A DNA stretch of 15,825 nucleotides from Clostridiales bacterium (GTDB lineage: Bacteria > Bacillota > Desulfitobacteriia > Desulfitobacteriales > Desulfitobacteriaceae). The notes under the pieces are model-generated. The model was not told the DNA's origin, searched no databases, and worked only from the letters and a program-made list of their open reading frames with translations. This document shows positions 1-7,669 of this stretch, piece by piece. The position numbers and the translations under genes were made by a program. Each line of letters opens with the position of its first letter. Position 1 is the stretch's first letter. The DNA lies in NCBI GenBank assembly GCA_027357125.1, contig DAHVVW010000006.1, positions 1 to 15,825 on the forward strand, written 5' to 3'.

Positions 1-1338
1 GCCGTTCAAATCTATGATGCCATGACAAAAGGGGATGATCTGGAAGCAATTAAACAGAAAATCAAGGATTATCAGCCCCATTTGGTGGTCACAACCGGGT
101 ACACGTCTTCCATTCTTGCTGGACTGGATGTTTTGAAAAAAGCCAGGGAGGTCAACCCGGAAATCGTTACCGTACTGGGAGGAATCCATGCCACCTTTAT
201 GTATGCTGAAATCCTCACTCAGTATAAAGATGTAGTAGATTTCGTCGTGCGGGGGGAGGGAGAAGAGACCTTACCCGCCCTGTTGAAGACCCTTATTTTA
301 GGGCAGGATCCTGGGGAGATACAGGGTATTGCTTTTTGGCGCAAAAGCGAGCTCGTAGTTACAGCTGAGCGGCCTTTTTGCAGCAATTTGGATGCTTTGA
401 TTCCGGCCTGGGATCTGGTCGACTGGGAAGACTATACTTTCTTCGTCTTGCCAGGCTCCCGGCTGGGCTTGGTTAATTCTTCGCGCGGTTGTACCAATCA
501 CTGCAGTTTTTGCTCGCAACAGAAATTCTGGCAGCGTAGTTACCGTTCGAGGAGACCGGAAGCTTTCGTGGCAGAACTGGAATATTTGCGGGATGTTCAC
601 GGTGTCAACGTGGTGATGCTTTCGGATGAATATCCTACCAGGGAGCGTCAACGCTGGGAAGAGATCATAAATTTGCTCATAGAGCGGAGAGTCGGAACGT
701 ACCTGCTCTTGGAGACTTGTGTGGAAGATATTATCCGTGATGCCGATATTTTGGAGAAATATCGGCGGGCAGGAGTCGTCCATGTTTATGTAGGCGTAGA
801 AAGTACGGACCCGGCTCGGCTGGTCTCTTTTAAGAAAAATATCAAGGTGGAACAATCAAAACAGGCGCTTCAGCTCCTCAATCAGGCCGGAATCATCTCT
901 GAATGTTCCTTTGTTTTGGGGATGCCCAATGAAACAAAGGAATCAATCCGCAGTACATTGGAGCTTGCTGATATGTATAATCCGGATTTTGCTCATTTCT
1001 TGCACATTACCCCTTGGCCGTATGCTGATATCTATGACGAACTTCGCCCTAACATTGAAGTTTATGACTATGCACAGTATAATTTTACCATGCCGATAAT
1101 CAAGCCGGATGATATGTCAAGGGCAGAAATCGCCCGGAATCTCCTTCTGTGCTACCGGGACTATTACATGAAGCGTATTTCTGCTTATAGCCAGATTTCC
1201 GATCCCTTTAAACATGAATACATGATGCGTTCTTTACAGGTAATGTTTACTAATTCGTTTCTCATGAAAGATATGGATGCTCTGGGGGAAATGCCGAAAA
1301 AGGTTCGGGAGATACTGGAAAAAATTCCTAACACTTGA
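1..1338 (+). CDS. B12-binding-domain radical SAM protein, copy 1 (5' end outside window)
   Basis: The reading frame is open from base 1, and the residues before the first ATG (base 22) align with the paralogue at 5379, so the true start lies upstream. The visible part begins inside a cobalamin-binding-type Rossmann domain (GGIHATF, His codon 187-189; then VVRGEGEETL). A radical SAM domain follows, with its CxxxCxxC cluster motif at codons 490, 502 and 511 (CTNHCSFC). The SAM-contact motifs look intact: GVES at 793-804 and LGMPNET at 916-936. This is the BchE/methylase-like architecture whose members use SAM, and often cobalamin, for methylation or ring formation. The substrate is unknown. I vaguely recall related Peptococcaceae proteins being named as putative variant-cofactor biosynthesis enzymes, which needs checking. 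A GGDEF-EAL gene starts 73 bases downstream. Family call is firm; function is open. Confidence 0.87.
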   Translation, partial: AVQIYDAMTKGDDLEAIKQKIKDYQPHLVVTTGYTSSILAGLDVLKKAREVNPEIVTVLGGIHATFMYAEILTQYKDVVDFVVRGEGEETLPALLKTLILGQDPGEIQGIAFWRKSELVVTAERPFCSNLDALIPAWDLVDWEDYTFFVLPGSRLGLVNSSRGCTNHCSFCSQQKFWQRSYRSRRPEAFVAELEYLRDVHGVNVVMLSDEYPTRERQRWEEIINLLIERRVGTYLLLETCVEDIIRDADILEKYRRAGVVHVYVGVESTDPARLVSFKKNIKVEQSKQALQLLNQAGIISECSFVLGMPNETKESIRSTLELADMYNPDFAHFLHITPWPYADIYDELRPNIEVYDYAQYNFTMPIIKPDDMSRAEIARNLLLCYRDYYMKRISAYSQISDPFKHEYMMRSLQVMFTNSFLMKDMDALGEMPKKVREILEKIPNT

Positions 1339-1411
1339 TAGGATATGACTTTCACAGCTCAAAAGGCCGGTGCTAGGGTCACATGCACGATAAGTAGAAA
1401 GAAGGTGCCTT

Positions 1412-3034
1412 ATGCCAAGGGTACTAAAGAGAATTCTTCTTCGGATAGACAGTCTTTCGATAGCTCAAAAGATAATGGCCGCGGATCTTATCGTTTCAGG
1501 TTTGTTTGTCATTGGTGGCACCATGGGTTTTTTAGCCGCTGAACCAGCCCACAGGGGTTTCCTTGTAGCGCTTACTGGCGGAATAGTGATTTTCGTGATC
1601 GGAGCAGGGTTTATAATCATAAATCTTTTTGTCAAGCCGATGGAGCAATTCATAGAGGAAGCCGCCAGTACCAAAGCTCAACATGATATTAAAGAATACA
1701 AAGAAGATAATGAGAGTATTAAGCGTATGGCTTACCACGATGCCTTGACCGGACTTCCTAATCGCTATCTTTTTGATGATCGGCTGAGTGTGGCCTTAGA
1801 ACAGGCACGCCGATATCAACACATGCTGGGAGTCATGTTTTTGGATCTCGATCATTTTAAGTGCATAAATGACACCCTGGGTCATGCGGTAGGGGATCAG
1901 TTTCTGCAGGAGGTGGCGCGACGTCTGCAAGGATGCTTGCGTGAAGGGGATACGGTGTCCCGAATGGGGGGAGATGAGTTCACTGTTTTACTACCGGAGG
2001 TAATCAGTCAAAATGATGCTGTTAAAGTCGCGCAAAGGGTTATTGAAGCTCTCAAGCAGCCGTTTTGGATGGATGACAGAGAACTCTATATTACGTCAAG
2101 TATCGGAATCGCCATTCACCCAAAGCATGGTGAGGATGCTGAAACTCTACTCAGACTCGCCGATGTAGCCATGTATCAGGCCAAAAGTGCGGGCCGAAAT
2201 AATTATAAGGTATTCACTCCTGGCATGAACGCGGGTACCTTGGAAAGAATGGATTTGGAGTGTGGCCTCCGTCATGCGCTTGAACGTCAGGAACTGTTGC
2301 TGTATTACCAGCCGCAATTGGATGTGCGAACCGGAAAGATTGTGGGTGCAGAGGCCCTCTTGCGTTGGCAAAACCCGAAGTGGGGTCTCGTATTGCCTTT
2401 GCATTTTATTCCGTTGGCGGAAGAAAACGGCTTAATTTCATCGATTGGGGAATGGGTGTTGCGAACGGCCTGTGCCCAGAATGTTATGTGGCAGAAATCG
2501 GGCTATTCCTCGTTGCGCATAGCGGTTAACCTTTCAGTGCGTCAGTTCCAGCAGCCTAATCTTGTCCGGTTAGTTGCCGATGTATTACAGGAAACAGGTC
2601 TGGACCCCGAGTTGTTAGAGCTTGAAATAACTGAAAGCGTTGCGATGCAGAACGTAGATTTTACTTCTAGGAAATTAAAGGAATTAAAAAGGATGGGAGT
2701 AAGAATTGCGATCGATGATTTTGGTATTGGGTATTCTTCCCTTAATTATTTGAAGAGGCTGCCGATTACCACTTTAAAAATTGACAAAACATTTATTAAC
2801 GATTGTACGAGTAATCACGAAGATGCTATGATTATTTCGGCGGTAGTGGCTTTAGCTAAAAGTCTGCAGTACAAAGTGATTGCAGAAGGAGTTGAGACCC
2901 ATGGCCAGTTTGCCTTCCTGCAAAAAACCAATTGTGATGAGGTGCAGGGTTATTTGTTCGGGAAACCCGTGCCGGCGGAAGACTTTGAAAGATTGTTCAG
3001 CAATAGTCTTCAGGTGTTTAAAAGTGCAACCTAA
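1412..3034 (+). CDS. Membrane-bound GGDEF-EAL cyclic-di-GMP enzyme
   Basis: A 540-residue protein likely to make and/or break cyclic di-GMP at the inner face of the membrane. Two hydrophobic helices (about 22-43 and 51-73) with a very short loop are followed by a charged, probably coiled linker. The GGDEF domain begins near AYHDALTGLPNR (107-118). It has an intact GGDEF at 186-190 and an RxxD product-inhibition site (REGD, 177-180) five residues before it. The EAL domain has intact EALLRW (314-319), EITES, DDFG (435-438), KID and EGVET (492-496), all expected of a working phosphodiesterase. No recognisable sensor domain is present beyond the membrane anchor. The ATG is preceded by GAAGG at 1401-1405. 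It sits between a B12/radical SAM gene and resB, so a link to respiration is possible but only inferred. Which activity dominates cannot be read from sequence. Confidence 0.93.
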   Translation: MPRVLKRILLRIDSLSIAQKIMAADLIVSGLFVIGGTMGFLAAEPAHRGFLVALTGGIVIFVIGAGFIIINLFVKPMEQFIEEAASTKAQHDIKEYKEDNESIKRMAYHDALTGLPNRYLFDDRLSVALEQARRYQHMLGVMFLDLDHFKCINDTLGHAVGDQFLQEVARRLQGCLREGDTVSRMGGDEFTVLLPEVISQNDAVKVAQRVIEALKQPFWMDDRELYITSSIGIAIHPKHGEDAETLLRLADVAMYQAKSAGRNNYKVFTPGMNAGTLERMDLECGLRHALERQELLLYYQPQLDVRTGKIVGAEALLRWQNPKWGLVLPLHFIPLAEENGLISSIGEWVLRTACAQNVMWQKSGYSSLRIAVNLSVRQFQQPNLVRLVADVLQETGLDPELLELEITESVAMQNVDFTSRKLKELKRMGVRIAIDDFGIGYSSLNYLKRLPITTLKIDKTFINDCTSNHEDAMIISAVVALAKSLQYKVIAEGVETHGQFAFLQKTNCDEVQGYLFGKPVPAEDFERLFSNSLQVFKSAT

Positions 3035-3060
3035 ATAAACTAAATTTGGAGGGCGGGCGC

Positions 3061-4398
3061 ATGACGGAAAAGTCCGATAAGCAAGGAAAGTTGTGGGAGT
3101 TATTCAGTTCGATGAAGCTAGGCTTAGCTCTTTTGGGGATTATTGCCTTTGTGGCAGCAATAGGCACCTTTTTTCCCCAAATAAGCCAAGAGCCGGATAA
3201 AGCCCGAGCGGTTGGCCAGGTGTGGCAGGCTCTGGGATTTACCCACCTTTATAGCACAGTCTGGTTTCGGCTGTCATTGGGCTTGTTAAGTTTAAATTTA
3301 ATTGTATGCAGCGTGCAAAGGTTTTCCGGAATCTACAGGCGGACTTTTAAGCCGCTTCCACCAGAGAGCGCAGCAGGTGTACCACGCAAGATCCGAGCGG
3401 AAATTGAAGCGGCAGTGCCTGTTTTGCGCCAAGCGGTGGAAAGGGTGATGCCTGCTATGGGTTATCGTCTAACTACCGCGGACAAGGAGGAGATGTGGAC
3501 TTTTGTAGGGATGCGTCATCGGTGGGGAAACTGGGGCTCAGTGGTTACGCATCTATCGTTTGTGGTTCTCTTGGTAGGGGCTTTGCTAGGGAGCGCTTTA
3601 GGTTTTCGGGGTTATTTTATGGCCGCTGCCGGTGAGGTTGTGCCCATCCAACAAATCCAGATTGAGAAGGGAAAGGTGTCAGAGGATTTCAGTGTTCGAA
3701 TTAATTCAGCCGAGGATCGTTTTTTGCCCAACGGCGAACGGGATAACTGGTATACCGATCTGAGCATTTTGGAAAGCGGCAAGGAAGTGGGCAGGCAAAC
3801 GATTTCCGTGAATCACCCTTTCACCTATCGGGGTATTACGTTTTATCAAGCAAGTTTTGCCAATGGTGCCCGTTTTACTGCAGATATCAAAGGCCAGAAA
3901 ATCCCTGTTATGTTGCAGGATCAGGGAGGAAACTATTTTCAGGCTCCGGGGACTGATCTTTACCTGATTGTAGCTGCCATGCAAGGAGGTTCCGGTCAGG
4001 CAGCAGTTATGTTTCAAGTGTATAAGGGACAGGGGTCGCAACCGGTACAAACCGGACAACTGACAGTCGGTGAGAGGGCAGATGTTCAAGGTCAGTACCA
4101 ACTGACTTTTGACGGTAGCACGGCTTTTACCGGTCTCCAAGTAAAAAGAGATCCGGGAGTTTGGGTCATTTGGCTTGGTAGTGCGTTATTATTAGTGGGG
4201 CTGATGCTGTCCTTTTATTGGAGTCCCCGTATTGTCTCCGGTGTTTTGGAAATGCGTAGTGCAGGCCAAGGGAAGCTGATTTTAGGGCTAGCTACCGGAA
4301 AATCGGGTGGTAGTAGGCACGCTGACTTCGATGCTTTGGTAGGCACGCTGAAGGAACGGTTAACATCTGAAATGGCAACAGAGGAGGAATTACAGTGA
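3061..4398 (+). CDS. resB: Cytochrome c biogenesis protein ResB/Ccs1
   Basis: Membrane half of the System II haem-handling complex that delivers haem to apocytochromes c outside the membrane. The 445-residue product has the usual four membrane segments (about 20-38, 66-86, 159-181, 366-387). A large extracytoplasmic domain lies between the third and fourth, and a cytoplasmic tail follows. A His in the third segment (VVTHLSFV, H164) matches the conserved haem-ligand position of the family, and HPFTYRGITFYQASF is a typical ResB stretch. An in-frame TTG at 3046 is possible, but it would place the ribosome site GGAGGG (3048-3053) inside the gene. The ATG at 3061 sits 8 bases after GGAGG and is preferred. 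The stop codon overlaps the start of ccsA, so the pair is probably translationally coupled. Confidence 0.94.
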   Translation: MTEKSDKQGKLWELFSSMKLGLALLGIIAFVAAIGTFFPQISQEPDKARAVGQVWQALGFTHLYSTVWFRLSLGLLSLNLIVCSVQRFSGIYRRTFKPLPPESAAGVPRKIRAEIEAAVPVLRQAVERVMPAMGYRLTTADKEEMWTFVGMRHRWGNWGSVVTHLSFVVLLVGALLGSALGFRGYFMAAAGEVVPIQQIQIEKGKVSEDFSVRINSAEDRFLPNGERDNWYTDLSILESGKEVGRQTISVNHPFTYRGITFYQASFANGARFTADIKGQKIPVMLQDQGGNYFQAPGTDLYLIVAAMQGGSGQAAVMFQVYKGQGSQPVQTGQLTVGERADVQGQYQLTFDGSTAFTGLQVKRDPGVWVIWLGSALLLVGLMLSFYWSPRIVSGVLEMRSAGQGKLILGLATGKSGGSRHADFDALVGTLKERLTSEMATEEELQ

Positions 4399-5246
4399 AT
4401 TCAGGCTTAACCAATCTTGAAACGTCCATGTTCTATCTCACTATTATGGCTTATTTCTTAAGCATGATTTTTTATTGGGTTTGGTTCGGATTTAAACAAC
4501 AGGTTATCGGGCAATTTGCAACGCTTCTGGCGATTGTGGGCTTGGCTGGGAATACAACAGCTGTGGTTCTGAGGACAATTATAGCAGGACGCCCTCCTCT
4601 CTCGAATGGTTATGAATTTATTTTAACTTTTTGCTGGGGGATTGTGGCTGTCTATCTGTTCGCTGAATTTCGCTATCGGATTAAACCGTTAGGAGCGTTT
4701 GTCGCACCGCTTCCTTTCTTGCTGTTGGCCTATATAGTTATGAAAATGGGACCGGAGGAACGAGTAGCTCAGGCCATTCCCCCAGCTTTAAAAAGTCAAT
4801 GGCTTACTTTTCACGTCATCACCGCGATCCTGTCCTATGGAGCTTTTGCTGTCTCTTTCGGGCTTGGAATGATGTACCTTTTGAAATCCCATTACGGCGG
4901 TGGTGCCTCTGGTAAAGCTTCTTCCCGTATTCCTGATCTCGAAGTCTTGGATGAATTGGCTTACAAAATGGTGGGATTTGCCTTCCCCTTTTTGACACTT
5001 TGCATTATCACCGGAGCGATCTGGGCTAACTACGCTTGGGGAACCTATTGGTCTTGGGATCCCAAAGAGACATGGTCTTTAATTACCTGGATCATCTATG
5101 CGGGTTACCTGCACGCGCGTCTAATGTATGGCTGGAAGGGCAAAAGAGCAGCCTGGATGGCTGTATTCGGTTTTGTCGCCGTCTTGTTTACATTTTTTGG
5201 GGTCAATTATTTCTTGCCGGGACTCCATTCCTACGCGCAAATCTAA
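4395..5246 (+). CDS. ccsA: Cytochrome c biogenesis protein CcsA/ResC
   Basis: Partner of ResB in the System II cytochrome c synthetase, a polytopic membrane protein that presents haem to apocytochrome. The 283-residue product carries the tryptophan-rich WWD haem-binding signature WANYAWGTYWSWDPKE (210-225). The expected conserved histidines are present in FHVIT (H140), YLHAR (H240) and GLHSY (H278). The early motif PPLSNGYEF is also typical. Hydrophobic segments run through almost the whole length. The GTG start overlaps the resB stop (GTGA, 4395-4398) and is preceded by GAGGAGG at 4381-4387. The presence of both subunits indicates that the host makes c-type cytochromes. The following 132 bases are AT-rich and lead to the second B12/radical SAM gene. 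Confidence 0.96.
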   Translation: MNSGLTNLETSMFYLTIMAYFLSMIFYWVWFGFKQQVIGQFATLLAIVGLAGNTTAVVLRTIIAGRPPLSNGYEFILTFCWGIVAVYLFAEFRYRIKPLGAFVAPLPFLLLAYIVMKMGPEERVAQAIPPALKSQWLTFHVITAILSYGAFAVSFGLGMMYLLKSHYGGGASGKASSRIPDLEVLDELAYKMVGFAFPFLTLCIITGAIWANYAWGTYWSWDPKETWSLITWIIYAGYLHARLMYGWKGKRAAWMAVFGFVAVLFTFFGVNYFLPGLHSYAQI

Positions 5247-5283
5247 ACAGGTTTTGCGCTACGAATAGTAGGAGAAATTAACA

Positions 5284-5297
5284 TGCTTAGTTAAGCA
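5284..5297. promoter_or_regulatory. Short dyad in the ccsA to copy 2 gap
   Basis: TGCTTA-GT-TAAGCA is a perfect 6-base dyad with a 2-base centre, in the AT-rich gap between ccsA and the second B12/radical SAM gene. It has the shape of a dimeric regulator site, but I do not recognise the regulator. No run of T follows, so it is not a terminator. It may be chance in AT-rich DNA. Confidence 0.25.
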
Positions 5298-5378
5298 AAC
5301 ATCTGGATAATATGAGTTGAGAAGGTAGAAATATATAAATAAAACAGGGGTGTTCAAATTAAGAACGGGAGGAGTTTG

Positions 5379-6818
5379 ATGTCACGCGTATTGTTGGTGA
5401 CAAGTGCAGTTGGGGGGGTTATACGATATACGGGCAAATGGTTGAACCTTACTATGGTATATATTGCCGGTGAACTTCAAAGACAGGGTCACGATGTAAG
5501 CATTTATGATGCGGCGATTAACAATCATGGTATCTTACAAATTTCCAAAAAAATTTTAGATTATCGACCAGATGTTGTTCTAACCACAGCAGGTACTTCT
5601 AGCATGGGAACTGCGGCTGAAATCTTAGCTGCAGCTAAAAGAGTGTTAGGGAACGTAACTACGGTGATTGGGGGAATCTATCCCACTCTTCGTTATCAAG
5701 AGGTTCTAGACTTGTATCCGGCAATTGATTTTGTAGTAAGAGGGGAAGGAGATCTCACATTTTCAGAGTTAGTCAATGTGCTTGAGAGCAACAAGTCGCT
5801 GGACGGAGTTGCCGGAATTGCCTATATTTCTCAAGGGCAGGTGAAAGTGACTGCGGAAAGGCCGCTTATTAAGAATTTAGATAGTTTAACACCGGCATGG
5901 GATTTGCTAGAGTGGAGAGATTACACTTATTACATTTTTCCGGGGTCTCGTCTCGGGGTTGTTTCTACCTCGCGTGGATGCGGTAAATCCTGTTGGGATT
6001 GCACTCAGATAAGGTTAAAGCTACGATGTTGGCGAGCCCGGAGTGTCGAAAGTGTGACCGCAGAAATTGAAATGTTGGTAAGAGAATTCGAACTAGACGT
6101 TATTCTAATCGCTAACGAACTATCAACTCGCGATCAGGCGCGTTGGACGAAGATTCTTGACTGGTTGATCACAAAGAAACTCGATGTCAAACTCTTAGTG
6201 GAGAGTACAGCAGCGGATATTATACGTGATAAAGACATTATTCAGAAATACAAGCGAGCAGGAATTGTTCACATCCTCATGGGTATTGGGCCAAACACCA
6301 TTGGTGCCCGAAAAACAGAGATTAACAAAGTTATTTCGACTGGTATTGGCAGAGCTGTGAACATACTCGACAATGCCGGAATCATAAGTGAACTCTTTTG
6401 CTTGATTGAAAGGCCTGAGGAAAATATAGAGAAGATCAGAATGAGTTCAGAGATGGCTAAGTTATACAGCCCTGATTTTGTGCATTTTGCCTGTAATCCT
6501 TTGTGGAACCACCCTGATTTAGGCCGCGGGGAATTTCTTGAGCACCTGACCAGTGATTACTATCGTTACTGCTATGGGGATTCGCCTGCGACAGTCTCAG
6601 TTCGAACATCACAAAGTGAAATAGAAAGATGTTATGAAGAGTATTATTTCGGTAAACTTAAGGAGTGGGCGGGGCTCAGGCCTGGGTTCAAACGGGATTA
6701 CATCGGCCGATACATGCGCTTGCTCACTAATTATTCTTACATTGCGGAACGCATTCCGCAGCTTAAACCTTTTCTGTTTGGACCAAGAAAAAGTACGCCT
6801 ATACGTTATATGCCATGA
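5379..6818 (+). CDS. B12-binding-domain radical SAM protein, copy 2 (divergent)
   Basis: A 479-residue paralogue of the gene at 1-1338, collinear with it along its whole length. Shared landmarks include DFVVRGEG, VTAERP, PAWDL, FPGSRLG, SRGC and AGIIS. An N-terminal Rossmann-type B12-binding domain (about 1-140) precedes a radical SAM domain with the three cluster cysteines retained as CxxxCxxC (C201, C205, C208). Other key positions differ from copy 1. The B12-domain GGIH is GGIY (Y101), the GVES SAM motif is GIGP (302-305), and LGMPNET is LIERPEEN (342-349). The frame is intact and long, so it is not an obvious pseudogene. It may have an altered activity or act as a non-catalytic partner. 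The ATG at 5379 is chosen over the adjoining TTG (5376) because GGGAGGAG (5367-5374) is better spaced. The DNA is noticeably more AT-rich than its neighbours. Confidence 0.85.
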   Translation: MSRVLLVTSAVGGVIRYTGKWLNLTMVYIAGELQRQGHDVSIYDAAINNHGILQISKKILDYRPDVVLTTAGTSSMGTAAEILAAAKRVLGNVTTVIGGIYPTLRYQEVLDLYPAIDFVVRGEGDLTFSELVNVLESNKSLDGVAGIAYISQGQVKVTAERPLIKNLDSLTPAWDLLEWRDYTYYIFPGSRLGVVSTSRGCGKSCWDCTQIRLKLRCWRARSVESVTAEIEMLVREFELDVILIANELSTRDQARWTKILDWLITKKLDVKLLVESTAADIIRDKDIIQKYKRAGIVHILMGIGPNTIGARKTEINKVISTGIGRAVNILDNAGIISELFCLIERPEENIEKIRMSSEMAKLYSPDFVHFACNPLWNHPDLGRGEFLEHLTSDYYRYCYGDSPATVSVRTSQSEIERCYEEYYFGKLKEWAGLRPGFKRDYIGRYMRLLTNYSYIAERIPQLKPFLFGPRKSTPIRYMP

Positions 6819-6907
6819 TTTATCTGCTCTTATTAGCGTTTAGCAGGAATTACGACTTAGTATAAAGATTAATGGGGGACTCCTAGAATTCTTCGATGAA
6901 CTTGCAC

Positions 6908-6936
6908 TTGAACTTTTTATCAGTTAATTTTTTTAT
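6908..6936 (+). promoter_or_regulatory. Possible weak promoter before sirC-hemA-hemC
   Basis: TTGAAC (6908-6913), a 17-base spacer and TTTTAT (6931-6936) form a partial sigma-A-like promoter, with 4 of 6 matches in each box. It lies in the 212-base AT-rich gap before sirC. Such matches arise easily by chance in DNA this AT-rich. I saw no terminator or clear operator elsewhere in the gap. Confidence 0.25.
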
Positions 6937-7030
6937 GAGTAATTTAGGAAAAATAAGTCCAAAACTATAAAAATAGAGGAATATTTTGCGAATAAACGAA
7001 ATAAAAAGAGAGAAGAGGTGACCAACAAAA

Positions 7031-7669
7031 TTGAGCCATTTTTACCCAATATTCTTTGATCTAAAAAATCAGCTGGTGCTAGTGGTCGGTGGGGGCAGCG
7101 TGGCTTGGCGCAAAGTTCAGACTCTGCTCGCTCACGAAGCCAGAGTACACCTTGTTGCCCCGGAATTAAGCCAGGAACTAAAGGAATTGATTGACGGCAA
7201 GCAGTGTGTGTGGTCGTGCAAAGAGTATGATAGCCAAGACATCAAGGATGCTGTCCTCATTTTTTCCTGTACTGATCACGAAGAAGTGAATGCTCAAGTG
7301 GCTCATGATTCAGCTAAGGCCTGCCGTCCGGTTAATGTAGTTGATGACCCTGAAAAGTGTAGTTTTATCGTACCATCGATCCTCGAACGAGGAGATCTCT
7401 CGATTGCGGTCTCCACCGGAGGCAGCAGTCCCATTGTTGCCCGCCAAATCCGGGAGGAGTTAGAAGCTTTTTATGGGGAAGAAATGGCAGAGTATCTTGC
7501 TCTTCTCAGAAGTTGGCGGCCACGGGTTAAAGAGAAGCTAGCTCCGGAAAAAAAGCGTCTTTTTTGGGAACGGGTGACAGATGGGCAAGTCCGGAGTATA
7601 ATCAAATCCAAACGTCTTGCCCAAGCGAAAGGAGTGATTGAGGAGTGTTTCCGGTCACTGTTGGACTAA
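7031..7669 (+). CDS. sirC: Precorrin-2 dehydrogenase (possibly also sirohydrochlorin ferrochelatase)
   Basis: Oxidises precorrin-2 to sirohydrochlorin with NAD, on the branch leading to sirohaem and, in this pathway, haem. The 212-residue protein matches the SirC/Met8p/CysG N-terminal fold. It has a nucleotide-binding GGGSVAWRK (20-28), then VNVVDDPEKCSFIVPSILER (101-120), whose Asp105/106 fall where the family's catalytic Asp is found, and STGGSSPIVAR (128-138). It lacks the CysG methyltransferase half, which is supplied here by cobA-hemD. Some relatives also insert iron while others are dehydrogenase only, so chelatase activity is open. The start is TTG at 7031, ten bases after AGAGGTG (7014-7020). 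The nearby GTG at 7018 is out of frame. It overlaps hemA by 25 bases. Confidence 0.92.
   Translation: MSHFYPIFFDLKNQLVLVVGGGSVAWRKVQTLLAHEARVHLVAPELSQELKELIDGKQCVWSCKEYDSQDIKDAVLIFSCTDHEEVNAQVAHDSAKACRPVNVVDDPEKCSFIVPSILERGDLSIAVSTGGSSPIVARQIREELEAFYGEEMAEYLALLRSWRPRVKEKLAPEKKRLFWERVTDGQVRSIIKSKRLAQAKGVIEECFRSLLD

Noticed and set aside
298..855. Minus-strand 185-codon open frame inside copy 1
   Set aside because: It lies wholly within a well-supported gene on the other strand and shows no recognisable motif; it is a frame shadow.
1339..1411. Cyclic-di-GMP (GEMM) riboswitch before the GGDEF-EAL gene
   Set aside because: The 73-base gap was checked because of the context, but the conserved GEMM core sequences are not present.
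5351..5366. GTTC-N7-GAAC inverted repeat just before copy 2
   Set aside because: Only four-base arms in AT-rich DNA, with no match to a regulator site I know; too weak to report as a feature.
1..6818. Photosynthetic BchE (Mg-protoporphyrin ester cyclase) for the two B12/radical SAM genes
   Set aside because: No other bacteriochlorophyll genes are present; the shared domain architecture is common to many enzymes with other substrates.
6819..7030. Intrinsic terminator after copy 2
   Set aside because: The gap is AT-rich and contains T runs, but no stable GC stem precedes any of them.
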